From Karstenula rhodostoma CBS 690.94 (Eukaryota > Ascomycota > Dothideomycetes > Pleosporales > Didymosphaeriaceae), in assembly GCA_010093485.1 (NCBI GenBank), contig MU001493.1:2902937-2966936 (forward strand): a stretch of 64,000 nucleotides of DNA, written 5' to 3'. Below are positions 22,737 to 34,373 of this stretch, one piece after another. The notes beneath the pieces are model-generated. The model made no database searches and was not told the origin of the DNA. It worked only from the letters and a program-made list of their open reading frames with translations. The translations under genes were made by a program, and so were the position numbers. Numbering within the stretch: position 1 is the first letter of the stretch; every line of letters starts with the position of its first letter.

Positions 22737-24651
22737 TGTGAAAGTAACGAACTGTCGTGAGTCGGAAGCGCGTAGCTCTAGTTTTGTCTAGCAGCACTCC
22801 TCCCGACGATCGCATAAAAGGGGAACAATCCCGATTACATATACTGTGGTTGCAGCCCTAAGTAGTACAAGGGGGGACTCCACAGCCCGAATACAAAGAC
22901 TTTGTAGCAACGCTTAATTACACTCAAAAGAGCTAGAGTGGACTTGAAAGAGCTAAAACCTTTGCTCTTTAAGTAAGTTGTCTTGTAGGTATTAAGGCGC
23001 CCCTGTTATTTAATGATATCCTTGCTCTTAACCTGCGGCAGGGTCGTGGTGAGCCATGAGTCGCGATGGCCGACAACCAATGTCTAGCGGGAGTGTGACG
23101 ACTCCTCACGGCATGTAGCCAGGAACAGGCTCACACAATGCCTGCATTCTGGTCTAGGCTTTACCGTTCGAACCCAATCGGGGAGAGTCGCGACTAAAGC
23201 GGGATCGGCACTGCACAGACCCCCGGTCGAAGTTCCTCGACACGCATTAGTGCCGTGATATGCAAGAGTGCTGTTGACACCCACGTGAAGGGAAGAAGGC
23301 AGCAACTCCGGATTGTGAGGAGGGGTTGTCGAGATTCTTGAAATCTGATATTCCTGAAACAGCGGTGCCAAGGCGGGAGATCGGGCCAACGCCGCTAAGA
23401 AGCTCCTTCCCAGGAGACAGAAGCGGGGCGCCAGGTCTGATCTGCCCTCGAGAACATCAAATCTGCTAGACAGTCGATCAAGGTCGTCGCAGACGTTTGA
23501 TTAAGTGCCGTGCCCTCCGGGTAAGAGAGGCACATCAGTGATCATCGGAAGATCAGTCTAGAGTTCAAAAGAGCGTCAGGCAACAGAAGTCGGGAGAGTA
23601 TGGTTGTAAGATCGACGGGGGCGCAGAATTCAGCTGTTTGCTTGATATTCGAGTACTTCAAATGCAGCCGTCCCGTCGCAAGGTACTGCTTCTACCTCCA
23701 CAAAGCTCCAGTGTGCTTTCGCGGCTGTATTGTGTTGAACTCCGCGTCTGCGAGTCGTAGTATCGTACACCTGTGAAGCACTTCTCTCGCTACGCAAATG
23801 CTAATGAGCTGAAGGTGCGGGGTGAAAGACACGTAGAGAGCGGCTCCGTGGTCTCAGGCATCGTTACCCACGTGGTGTTGCACATAGCGTTCTGTCAAAC
23901 CCACATCGGCTGCGATATCGTGGAATGGATATGACTAGGAATGCTCGCCCCCAATTTTCAAGTGTGGTTTGGAGGGTCTTCAATGTGGACGTGTTCTTGA
24001 GGAACAGCACACCGACCAGCTGTGGCTGCATAATTGTGCCCATATGAGAAGGGTTCCCCAGCTTGTCACCTTGTGGTACAAGCCCGGGGTGTGGCGCGTA
24101 TGCAGCTGCATTTACCTTGCCCCTGGTCAGGATCAGTTCACAGAGATGGAAAGTCCCGCATTGGTTGGACACAGGATGTATTACCAAATGGAGATGCGAT
24201 GCTGACTGCAGCAGGAACGGTACCTTCCAGACGTCAACCCAGCATAAGCATCAGAAGCAGGTTGGGTTTCATGACGGTCTCATTGCGGCTCACGTCAAAA
24301 TTCAAGTAGTCCAGAGATGCTGATACCGATGGAGTCTTGCGAAGTGAATAATCGAAGTAGGGGAACGGCACGAACGAACAATGCGCCTCGAACGGGTGGT
24401 CGTCGAACCTTAGCGGCGGGCGGCGGGCGGCTTCCTGATCTAGCTCTTTGCACCGTTGCGCTGTCTTAAATTGCCAATAGGAGACCCTGATGCCTGTTCA
24501 ATGCGTTCTACCGAAAATAGGGAATATAGTGTAGATCCGAACAGACCGCGCAAGGTACCTGACTAGGGGCGGTCAATAGCTGTGCGCCCGAGCGCTCGTA
24601 ATCATACGACGCCCGGTGCGATTGTAACCCCTCGACATGTGTACTGTGTAA

Positions 24652-24687
24652 GTCTTCGCCGTCTTCGCCGTCTTCGCCGTCTTCGCC
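24652..24687. repeat. Tandem 9-base minisatellite (GTCTTCGCC x4)
   Basis: Four perfect head-to-tail copies of GTCTTCGCC. It lies about 70 bases upstream of dispersed-repeat copy B in a gene-poor stretch. Confidence 0.9.
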
Positions 24688-24756
24688 ATCTCCGCGCGCC
24701 CATCCTTACTGTTAGCTTGGTGGCGTTGTCCTCAACTGTCCTATTGAGTATGATTT

Positions 24757-24863
24757 TGATTTTCTGATTGTTGACACGAACCACAAAGTGGTGTCCCGTA
24801 AAGTGATAGACAAAAATATGGACTGCCGCCCGAAAGTAACACAAAGCGAAGCGTTGTAAGTGG
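24757..24863. repeat. Dispersed repeat, copy B
   Basis: About 107 bases homologous to copy A, lacking a 6-base GCGACT insertion present in A. It is flanked by a perfect 13-base direct repeat, CCTATTGAGTATG, at 24740-24752 and 24880-24892, which looks like a target-site duplication, although some bases between repeat and duplication do not match copy A. It contains the same GACACGAACCAC/GTGGTGTC hairpin. Confidence 0.7.
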
Positions 24864-25635
24864 ATAATCGAAAGGTTAGCCTATTGAGTATGGTAGGAGC
24901 GGAAACTGGCTCTTGATCAGCTGTATCCACAAGCCATCACCCATCTCTGTTCTCCAGAATTGGTCTTAATATGACTTTCTATCGACCTGGGACGTGGTTT
25001 GCGATGCGGAATGGATGTCGGGTGTAAATAGGCGTGCGGCAAGGTCGGAGGCAACGTCTTGGCGGGTCGGCACTTTCCTCCGAGGGTTGAGCAGCAATGG
25101 TGACCCTAAATACGTTCCGACTCCTTGACATCTGACAACTCCAATCCTTCATGTTTAGTCCGGGTCAAAATCGCGTTCAGCAACAGACTTGAAGCATAAC
25201 ACCGCAATCGGTGGCGCCGAGAACAGCCACCGGGTAAGATCTCGCCTCCAAGACCGCCACACATTCCCACTTCGTGACGCGAGAAAGCACGCTAGAAGCC
25301 AGCCAGCCATACGTAAAGGTACAAACGGCGCAGGAATCGCTTAAAGTCTATACACAATGTCTTGACCGCGAGTGGAGCTCCTTGCAGCATGCAGCCGTAT
25401 GTACATCAGTCCCACCGTGAGGAGACCGGGCCATCTGACACCGAATCTTCCGTCCACACAATGCCGCCACCTCAACCACGCGAAGGAACTCTCGGGAAGG
25501 CATTCCGAGGGATGATGTCTTCTGTTGGGGAAAAGTTGGGAGCAGAGACTTTGCGTCTCTAATCTCAAATCCATTGAGTATTTCACGTTTTGAGAGCCAG
25601 AAACTGCAACAGCGGTTTCCTCTCAGATTGCAAAG

Positions 25636-28001
25636 ATGAAGTTCCGCGATGGTATGTTTGCGGGGTGCGGGGACCAGATGGCATGGATCAGCGCTGAGAG
25701 TAAAGCACAGGCATGTGGCTCACCAACGACGCGTTTTCGGTGCAGTACGCAGAAGAAGTATACACGGTCACACCACGCGACGACAACAGGGCCGTCACTC
25801 TGCTCTGTCCCACGCGCAAGATATTCTCCCGTGGCGATACGCTCAACCTGGCCACCGTCTCTGTTGAGCTCGAGGCCCACTTCGACGGCGTCATCTCTTG
25901 TGAGGTAACACACTTCGACGGCGCGCGCAGACTGGGGCCCGACTTCGAGCTCTTCCCCCATGGCAAACCGGATGTGGATGCACGGGTGAGCAAGGTCGAT
26001 CAAGGATCGACTATCACTGCTGGGGGGTTGAGTGCGACCGTCAGCGGAGATGCGCATACATTTGATGTAAAGTTCCACCCTACAGGGAGCTCGAAGACGA
26101 TCACCTCGCTGCTGAACCGCAGCGTGGGACTGGCGTACACTCCTGCATTGACGACGCCTAAACAAGTGGAAGATATCAGCGACCGGAAACATTTCATGTT
26201 CACGCAGACAGATCTTGCTGTAGGAGAGACGATCCACGGCCTGGGCGAGCGCTTTGGAGCATGGAACAAGGTCGGGCAGAACGTCGAGGTCTGGAACGAA
26301 GACGGCGGCACGTCCAGCGAACAAGCATACAAGAACGTGTCCTTCTGGCTCAGCTCCCGCGGCTACGGCGTCTTCATCGACACACCCGACAAGATCGATT
26401 TGGAAATCGGCAGCGAGCGATGTTCCCGATTGCAGACGACGGTGGAAGGGCAGCGCCTCAAGTGGTATCTCATCTACGGGCCGACGCCCAAGGAGGTCCT
26501 GACCAAGTACTCGATCCTAACGGGCAAGCCTGGAAAGCCACCAGCGTGGTCCTATGGCCTTTGGCTGTCGACTTCGTTCACGACATCATACGATGAGAAG
26601 ACGGTGCGTCACTTCGTCGAGACAATGAACGAAAACCGTATCCCGGTCGAGGTTTTCCACTTCGATTGCTTCTGGCTGCGGGCCTTCCACTGGACGGATT
26701 TCGTGTGGGACCCAGAGTTCTTCCCCGACCCACAGGGCCAAATCCAGCGCATGAAGGATGCCAACCTGGTCAACCACATCTCCGTATGGACGAACCCCTA
26801 CATCGGGCAAGCATCGCCCGTCTTCAAGTACGCCGCGGACAAGGGCTACCTGCTCAAGAAGACGAACGGCGACGTCTGGCAGTGGGACCTCTGGCAGACG
26901 GGCATGGGCATCGTCGACTTCACCAACCCCGAGGCCTGCACCTGGTTCACGGGCTGCCTGGAGAAGCTATTTGACACGGGCGTCGACGCCATCAAGACCG
27001 ACTTCGGCGAGCGCATCCCTACCAAGAACGTTCAGTGGCACGATAGAACAGTCGATCCGAGCAGGATGCACAACTGGTACGCCTTCGTGTACAACAAGCT
27101 CGTCTACGAGGCCCTCCAAAAGCGCTACGGCACCCACGAAGCCGTCCTCTTCGCGCGCACCGCCTGCGCAGGCACGCAGCGGTTCCCGCTCCAATGGGGA
27201 GGCGACTGCGAGTCTACGCCCGCGGCGCTGGCCGAATCCGTCCGCGGCGGCCTCAGTTTGGGGCTGGCCTCCTTCGCCTCGTGGACCAGCGACATCGGCG
27301 GCTTCGAGGGCAAGCCCAAGCCCTGGATCTACAAGCGCTGGGTCGCCTTCGGCTTCCTGTGCTCGCACAGCCGGCTGCACGGCTCGTCGTCGTACCGCGT
27401 GCCGTGGCTCGTCGACGACTCGTCCACCGAGCCTGAGAACTGCACAGAGGTCCTGCGCCACTGGGTCCGCTTCAAGCGCGCGCTCATGCCGTATCTCTTC
27501 GCGCAGGCGGAGGAGAGCATCGCGAACGGGTGGCCGACCAGCGTGCGCGCTGTCCCCCTCGAGTTCCCTGATGACCCGACGGCTTGGTACTGCGACCGCG
27601 AGTTCATGGTCGGCTCGCAGCTCCTCGCCGCGCCGGTGTTCGACGAGGACGGTGCAGGCGAAGTTTACCTCCCGCCTGGCAGGTGGTTCGATTTCTGGAC
27701 TGGCGACGAGGTGCAAGGGGGCAGGTGGGTCAGGCAGAAGTACGGGTTCCTGCAGACGCCGCTGTTTGTGCGGGAGGGCACGGTGCTGGTGCTGGGACAG
27801 GAGGAGGGCGAGGGCGGCTTCGCGTATGAGTGGTTGACGGGCGGCGGGACGGTGAAGACGTATGGGGTCAAGGAAGGAGATAGGGCCGTCTTGGTGGATA
27901 AGACGGGGGAACAGAAGGGTGTACTGGAGGTGGGTGCAGATGGGGAGGTTAAGGGGCTTGAGGCTCTAAAGGGAGAGTGGACGGTGGAGAAGGTGGGATA
28001 G
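25636..28001 (+). CDS. GH31 alpha-xylosidase (YicI-like)
   Basis: It releases alpha-linked xylose from the non-reducing end of xyloglucan oligosaccharides or isoprimeverose. Exon 1 has only 16 coding bases (25636-25651); a 59-nt intron joins it to 25711-28001, giving 768 residues, almost the length of E. coli YicI (772). The junction makes MKFRDGMWL, a typical opening for the family. Other motifs: GLGERFGAWNKVGQ; PAWSYGLWLSTSFTTSYDEKTV; FHFDCFWLR; the nucleophile D436 in KTDFGERIP; and the acid/base D504 in QWGGDCEST, followed by GLSLGLASFASWTSDIGGFE. No signal peptide, so it is probably intracellular and acts on imported oligosaccharides. It converges on an MFS transporter next to a secreted GH3 enzyme. 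Confidence 0.93.
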
Positions 28002-28479
28002 ACTACAAGGCTGGAACGTAATGCATCGAAGTACGGACGCCAGGATACGCGAATGCCGTGATAGCATGCCGTGACGTAACAAGCTGGTCAGCAATGGGTG
28101 CAAGGAACCCAAGATTGTAAAAATCAACGGAAAGGATAACTGCCGATCTGAACAGCTGCTCTACGCAGGAGCTCGTTTTTGTCATGTCAACATTGCCCAC
28201 CTTAAAACTAGCGCGGGTGGTGACACACTAGGTACGAGCTCCTTTATATACACTGCGTGCTGCTTAAGCTTGAGGACCAGAACATGGCGATGTCTGATTC
28301 TGATATCCAAGAACTTCCCACCACGAGAAGATCGAGCAATTATCGAGTCCAACCAACGAAGGCCCATGTCCAAGCCACCATACCCACCACTTCACAGCTG
28401 CAAGGCCCTACACCCAGTCGGATCATCCACCCACGCATTCCGCAACCTCACCACCCCCATCCACCTCCCACGCATCCCT
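28002..28479. other. Intergenic region between convergent GH31 and MFS genes
   Basis: Only 3' tails are expected here. I see no gene; the open frames on the plus strand after 28257 are antisense to the transporter. Confidence 0.5.
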
Positions 28480-30148
28480 CTAGAGCCTCTTCGCCTCCTC
28501 ATGCACCACATCTTCCTCCTTCGCATCCCCCAGCCGATCCGGCAGCGTCCCCAACGCCCGCTCCCCAAACAACAAATCAATCTCCTCCAGACTCACCTGC
28601 TTCGTCTCCTTCCACAAGAAAAACACCGCCGGCAGCGTGACGCACAGATTCCAGCCGACGAAGATGAAGTAGAACCGATACGTGATATCCGCGAGCGCGA
28701 TGGGAGAAACCTGGCTCCAGACGGTCGACACGAGCCAATTGCCTATACCGGTGGCGAAAGCAGACCCGCGGCCGCGGATGGACAGGGGCATGATTTCCGA
28801 GGCGTAGACCCAAGAGATGGGACCGAAGGAGCAGCTGAAGATGGCGGAGACGCTGAAGAGGAAGAAGACGCCTGCGATGGAGAGGCTGTCTTTGCGCGCG
28901 CCTGTGGCTTTGGGGATTTGGCTGCCGATGGCGGCTTCGCAGACGAGGGCGATGGAGATGGCGATGGTGCCGAAGAGGAGGGGCTTGCGGCGGCCCACGC
29001 GGTCGAGGAGGAAGGTGATGAAGAAGAGGTTGAAGACGGGGCCGACGACGTTGTAGATGCCGGATACGAGGAGGTTGCGTTTGCCTTCTATGCCGAGGTT
29101 TTTGTACATGACGGTTTGGTAGTAGCCGATTATGTTGATGCTGTTTCCGAATCAGATACATGTGGGTTTTGTTTTGGGGGGTCTGGTTTGAGTTGTGGGG
29201 GAGGGGCGGGGAGGGGAGGACAGGCGTACCCAGTCATCTGCGTGAACACCTGCATGAACGTTGCATGCAGCAATCTCGTTCGCCACTGTTTCACTTTAAA
29301 CATGATCAGCCACCCGGGCGCCGTCACCGCCTTCTCCGCCTCAATCGTCGTCTTGATCTCGTGAAACTGCGCCTGGATATCGTCCTCGTTCCTGCCGTTG
29401 TAGTGCAGTCGGCGAAGCACCTTTAGCGCCTCGTCGGCGCGGTCTGTCTCGACGAGGTACCGCGGAGACTCCGGGAAGAACATAATACCGCAGATGATGA
29501 TCATGCAGGGAATGCACTGGAATCCAAGCGGGAAGCGCCACGAGAAAGAGCTGGTTTCTGGGACGTGTGCGGAACCGTAGCCGATCCACGTCGAGACGAT
29601 AAAGCCGATACCGATCATCTGCTGGGTGATGCCCACGATGAGACCTTCCCTTCATCAGCGCAGATCCACTTTGTAGGGTGGATGGATGTATCTTCATACC
29701 CCGCTTGCTCGGATGCGCACATTCGGACTGGTAAATCGGTACCGACATGCTGAGCAAGCCCACCGCCCAACCCGCGAGAATCCGTCCCACGAGAATCATC
29801 GCCAAGTTCTGCGCCCCAGATTGCATTGCCGCCCCGACGAGATTGATCACAGCGCCCACCAGCACCGTCCATCTGCGCCCCAGACTGTCCATCGTCAAAC
29901 CGCCCCTGTCCACCGTTAGCACAATCCAAGCCAGCCGCAAAGTGCACCTACATCAACGACCCAAACACCGCGCCCCCCGAGAACGTCGAGTTAATAGCCC
30001 CAATAATAGCCGTCTCAGGACTCGTATTGAAGAATTTCAAGAAATGCGGCGACTGAATCACATCCGTCATGACGCCACTGTCGTAGCCAAAGAGGAAGCT
30101 CCCCGTGCCCGCGAAGACCGCGAGCGCGATGTTGAACCCGAGACCCAT
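28480..30148 (-). CDS. MFS sugar transporter
   Basis: A proton-coupled plasma-membrane sugar porter of the major facilitator superfamily with the expected 12 helices. Exons are 30148-29952, 29905-29700, 29644-29230 and 29140-28480, giving 492 residues. Introns of 46, 55 and 89 nt all restore conserved segments. Motifs: GYDSGVMTDVI in helix 1; GGLTMDSLGRRW (loop 2-3 signature) across the first intron; PIYQSECAHPSKRG; QCIPCMIIICGIMFFPESPRYLVE; INIIGYYQTVMYKNLG; LLDRVGRRKPLLFG; and ASEIMPLSIRGRGSAFATG with WNLCVTLPAVFFLWKETKQVSLEEIDLLF at the end. It shares a 709-base divergent promoter with the GH3 gene. The context suggests import of xyloglucan- or cellulose-derived sugar. Confidence 0.93.
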
Positions 30149-30857
30149 GGCTCACCGGGAAACAGCAGTAGATCAGTCAAGAGAGAAGGGAAGACGAGTA
30201 GGATACGTCTGCCCGCGCAGCAACGCAGCGGGAGCCACGGCCATAAGTATACATACAGCAGCGAACCGAACCGCTCGACACGGCACTGCAACTGCAACCC
30301 CCGTCCAGGCATCCAATGGCCAGCAGAACTCATCCGTCCCGGCTCGACTGGCGGAACACGCTCCCTAGTTTCCAGGTCAGCGTCTCCCGAGCAACACGTG
30401 CAGCTCACCTGCCCGCGCGCTGCACGATCGCATCCAGAGTCTGGGGTTCGCCCGCCCGGGGATGTGCGCGCGGGGTGCGGTTATGGTACCCCGGCCCGGG
30501 GCTTCTGTTTCCGCCAATCGTGCACCGTCCGGGGGAGCATCCTGGAGCATCCTGTACATCGTCGCCCAGATCGCAGAGCATCTTCGGCGCCATACAGGGA
30601 CGTGCCGAGGCGAGATATATTGCGGACGCAACGGTGAGCCGCGCCGACGTCACAAAGCAGATGGACTACTGCCCTTGCAGACAGCCCGGCAAAAGACGTG
30701 CAGCGGATTTTGCTGCCCACGGAGAATTGCAATTGCAAGTGCTGCTTGGGGGGAGAAATGTACCAGCGGGCCTGGGTTGGGTCGGGAGCTCAATGGGTAA
30801 CATAACTATGACCTCGTCCACTTCCATCACGGCGCCTCCGTGAGACGCAGCACAGCA
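30149..30857. promoter_or_regulatory. Divergent MFS/GH3 promoter with CreA-type sites
   Basis: This region contains at least five matches to the CreA/Cre1 consensus SYGGRG within 94 bases: CTGGGG at 30441, CCGGGG at 30456, GCGGGG at 30470, CCGGGG at 30496 and CCGGGG at 30529, plus CCCCGG (reverse orientation) at 30489. A CCAAT box lies at 30514-30518. Clustered pairs of such sites are what functional carbon-catabolite-repressed promoters carry. I did not see an XlnR-type GGCTAA motif. Confidence 0.55.
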
Positions 30858-33320
30858 ATGGCGTCCCCCCTTCTGCGAGCCTCGCTCCTATTCCTCGCCG
30901 CCGCCGCACCAGCAGCATCCTACGACCTTGTCCGCAGACAGGCCGCCGCCAATGCCACCTACAGGGACCCCAATGCCTCTGTGGATGACCGTGTAGCGGA
31001 CCTCCTCTCGCGGATGACCATCGAGGAGAAGACGGCGCAGCTCATCCAAGGCGACTTCTCCAGCTGGATCAACACCACATCCAACGCCTTCAACGCCTCA
31101 GGCCTCGCATGGAACGCCGCCAACCGCGCAGGCCAGTTCTACGTCGGCTATGCCATCCCCCCAGCCTGGGTTGCCGAAGGCGTGCGAAAAGCGCAGGACT
31201 ACCTCGTACAGAACACCACGCTTGGGATCCCCGCCTTCGTCCAGACAGAAGGTATCCACGGACTCCTCATCGGCAACGCGACCGTCTTCAACAGCCCGAT
31301 TGCGCAGGCGTGCTCGTGGGACCCAGACCTCATCGAGCAGATGGCCCGCATCATCGCTGATGAGAGCAAGACCATCGGCGTCAACCAGGTCTTTGCACCC
31401 CTTGCTGACCTAGCCCGCGAGCCCCGGTTTGGCCGCGTCGAGGAGACGTACGGTGAAGACCCGCATCTGGTCGGCGAGATGGCGTACAGCTACGTTGTGG
31501 GTGTGCAGGACCACGACGTGAGTGCCACGATCAAGCACTTCGCAGGCTTCTCCGCGCCGGAGCAGGGCCTTAACACGGGTCCTGTCCACGGCGGCGAGCG
31601 CGAGCTCCGCACAACGTGGTTGCCGTCTTTCAAGCGCGCCATCATCGACGCGGGCGCGTACAGCATCATGGGTGCGTACAACTCGTACGACGGCATCCCC
31701 ACCATCGCAGACTACCACCTGATGACCGAGATCCTGCGCGAGGAGTGGGGCTACAAGTACTGGCTGACGTCTGACGCGGGAGCGACCGATCGCATCTGCT
31801 GTGCGTTCAAGATGTGCAGCTGCACGCCGCGCGGTGGTGGACAGAAGGATGCCGTCGACGGAGAGGCCATCACGCTGTACGCGCTCCCTGCCGGCAACGA
31901 CGTCGAGATGGGCGGGGGCAGCTACAACTTTGCCAACATCCCCGAGCTCGTCCAGGCAGGCAAGCTCGACATCGACGTCGTCGACACAGCCGTGGCACGC
32001 CAGCTCCGCGCCAAGTTCGCGCTGGGTCTGTTCGAAAACCCGTATCCAGGCCTTGGAGCCAGCAACGGGACCAATGGCACAAGTGGCTTCCCCCACAAAA
32101 CTGAGAGTGTGAAGGTTGCGCGCCAGCTCGACGCTGAATCCATCGTCCTCCTCGAGAACAAGAAGCAGACCCTGCCCTTGAAGAAAGATGCCCACGTCGC
32201 CGTCATCGGTCCCATGGCCGACTTCGTCAATGTGAGTTTCATTCCGCCCTAGTAATACCAATCGTGAATCAATTACTGATCCTTCTCTTCTCAGTTCGGC
32301 GACTACGTCGTCTACCGCTCGCAGTACAACGCCCAAAACGTCAACCCGCTCCAAGGCATACGCAACGCCTCCACGGGCACCGTGACCTACGCCCAAGGCT
32401 GCGAGCGCTGGTCCAACGACGAGTCGGGCTTCGCCGATGCCGTCTCCGCCGCCGAAGCCGCCGACGTCGCCGTCGTAGTAGTCGGCACGTGGTCGCGCGA
32501 CCAAGGCGAGCTATGGACGGGCCTGAACGCCACGACGGGCGAGCACATCGACGTGAATGACCTCAAGCTCGTGGGCGCGCAGGCGAAGCTCGTCAAAGCC
32601 ATCATCGATACAGGCAAGCCCGTCGTCGTCGTCTTCCAGAGCGGCAAGCCTGTAACGGAGCCGTGGATCTCGGACGAGGCGGCGGCGCTCGTGCAGCAGT
32701 TCTACCCCGGCGAGCAGGGCGGTGCTGCGCTCGCCGACGTGCTCTTCGGCGACGTCAATCCATCGGGCAAGCTCTCCGTGTCCATCCCCCACGACGTCGG
32801 CAGTCTTCCCATCTTCTACGACTACTTGAACTCGGGGCGGTTCGCCGGAGGCTCTGCTCCGAATCCGGGAGAGATCTATGACAACGGTACGTTGAAATTT
32901 GGCAGCTCGTATGTCTTTGGCACCCCCGAGGCTCTTTACGACTTTGGATACGGTCTCTCGTACTCCAACTTCACGTACTCCAACGTAACCGTCTCGAAGA
33001 GCACGGTGTCGGCGGACGATACTATCACTGCGAGCGTCAGCATCACCAACACGTCGCCTGTCGACGGAAAGGAAGTGGTGCAGTTTTACGTCCAGGACGT
33101 CATCGCCTCGGTTGTTGTGCCAAACAAGCAGCTCAAGGGTTTCAAGAAGGTGCTCGTCAAGGCTGGAGAGACGGTCGATGTCAGCGTCGACCTGGAGGTC
33201 AAGGACTGGGGGCTGTGGGACATCAGGATGAAGTATGTGGTAGAGAAGGGCGACTTCATCGTGCATGCCGGGTCGAGCTCCCGCGATTTGAGGGGGAAGG
33301 CGACAGTGAAGGTGTCGTGA
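30858..33320 (+). CDS. Secreted GH3 beta-glycosidase
   Basis: A glycoside hydrolase family 3 enzyme, probably a beta-glucosidase (BglX-like) and possibly a beta-xylosidase. Exons are 30858-32231 and 32295-33320, giving 799 residues. A signal peptide (MASPLLRASLLFLAAAAPAAS) is followed by a Kex2-like RR. The N-terminal barrel starts at VDDRVADLLSRMTIEEKTAQL. Further marks are FVQTEGIHGL, EPRFGRVEETYGEDPHLVGEMAYSYV, IKHFAGFSAPEQGLN and the nucleophile D306 in LTSDAGATDR. The C-terminal alpha/beta sandwich follows (VVVVGTWSRDQGE, FQSGKPVTEPW, ADVLFGDVNPSGKLSVSIP), ending with a fibronectin-III-like domain. There are many N-glycosylation sequons. The start at 30858 is the first true ATG; an upstream GTG at 30840 is not used in eukaryotes. 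The divergent transporter implies extracellular hydrolysis coupled to uptake. Confidence 0.93.
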
Positions 33321-34373
33321 TGGGGCATTGTCGAGCTTGGGTGATCCGTAGGACAATACAATACACACGTAGACTGTCCGGGTCTCTTATATTGCGACCG
33401 GCTAGCAATTATGCGTACCGAGCGTGCTCGTCACAAAGAATGCCTGTCTACGAACGATGGCCCTTCTTGGAGCAAACCATATGGGAAAGACGGCGAGTGC
33501 AGTATCGACTCTCTCAGCCTGGTAACAGATACTCATGATGTTCTTTGGAAGACCCGGATGAACACGACGTATTGTTCTACCACGTAGCGTTCACTGCGGA
33601 CCAAGAGCCAGCGGGTGTGAGCGAGACGTTCGCTTACCTACGGACCACCAGGAGGGCTCGGAACCGGGACCGACCCTGCAGACGGACGCCACAAAGTCGA
33701 TCATCCTCGGCCGCGAACGATGGTTCTGTCGACAATGTACCAAATGAAGAAGGTTCGGATGGTGTAAGGTGCAGATACGCAGGGATGATGGGCGAGAGTG
33801 TTCGCGTGGGGTAAATGGCTCCATGGCTTCCGTGTCTTTCGATGATTCAAAGGTCCAGCTGTGGATGTGAAGAGGAACTCGTCAGACAGGACATTCACCT
33901 TGGATCGTCTCGTTTCGTCATGCGTTTCCGTGTTCGGCTGGATGCGTCGTTGATGAGATGGGCTCCAGATGGCGTAGGCGGGGGCGGAGGAGGTTCGACG
34001 GAGCTCGAGCGTGGAGGTTAGGGCGACACACGCCACACTGTGTATCCACAATCGATTACCATGGGGACCTGAGCGGAGTTGGGTGCAGTTGTCGCAGCGC
34101 TGTCGTGTCCGGCGGGTGGTGTTCAGGTGCAGCCTCGTCGCGAGCGATTGGCGCAAGGATGTGGCCATGACCAGGCCCAGGCGTCAACAGCGGCAGCTAC
34201 ACGGCAGCCCTGCACCTGCCTTCCCGTGGCAGCGCGCCATCGCTCCTGCCTTCTCTTCGCAGCGTCTGCTCTTTCTTCTTACTGCAACATGTCTTTCCAG
34301 GTGCTCTAGCACGTTGATGTAATACCACGACACGCACGCGCGCGAGACAAGACGCAAGCAAGGGAGGCCTCAG
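33321..34373. other. Intergenic region and leader of the PH-domain gene
   Basis: I see no gene in this kilobase. It holds the 3' tail of the GH3 gene and the upstream region of the next gene. The short frames on both strands have no recognisable features. Confidence 0.5.

Larger units (their letters stand above)
22737..25635. other. Gene-poor interval
   Basis: Nearly 2.9 kb in which I find no gene on either strand. Short open frames exist (for example minus 23084-23389 and 23864-24187) but have no recognisable domain and no consistent splice context. The interval contains a 9-base tandem repeat (24652-24687) and dispersed-repeat copy B. It may hold degenerated coding remnants. Confidence 0.5.

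Noticed and set aside
23864..24187. A 107-residue minus-strand frame in the gene-poor interval
   Set aside because: No domain, no splice context and no codon bias similar to neighbouring genes.
26758..27837. A 359-residue plus-strand frame inside the GH31 gene
   Set aside because: It is an out-of-frame shadow of the GC-rich GH31 exon, composed mainly of Ser/Arg/Pro/Ala.
28270..29364. A 364-residue plus-strand frame
   Set aside because: It is antisense to the MFS transporter exons and acidic/Gly-rich without a domain.
30840..30857. Upstream extension of the GH3 protein (MRRSTA...)
   Set aside because: It starts at GTG; the ATG at 30858 begins a clean signal peptide.
31410..32504. A 364-residue minus-strand frame
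   Set aside because: It is antisense to the GH3 gene, a common shadow in GC-rich coding DNA.
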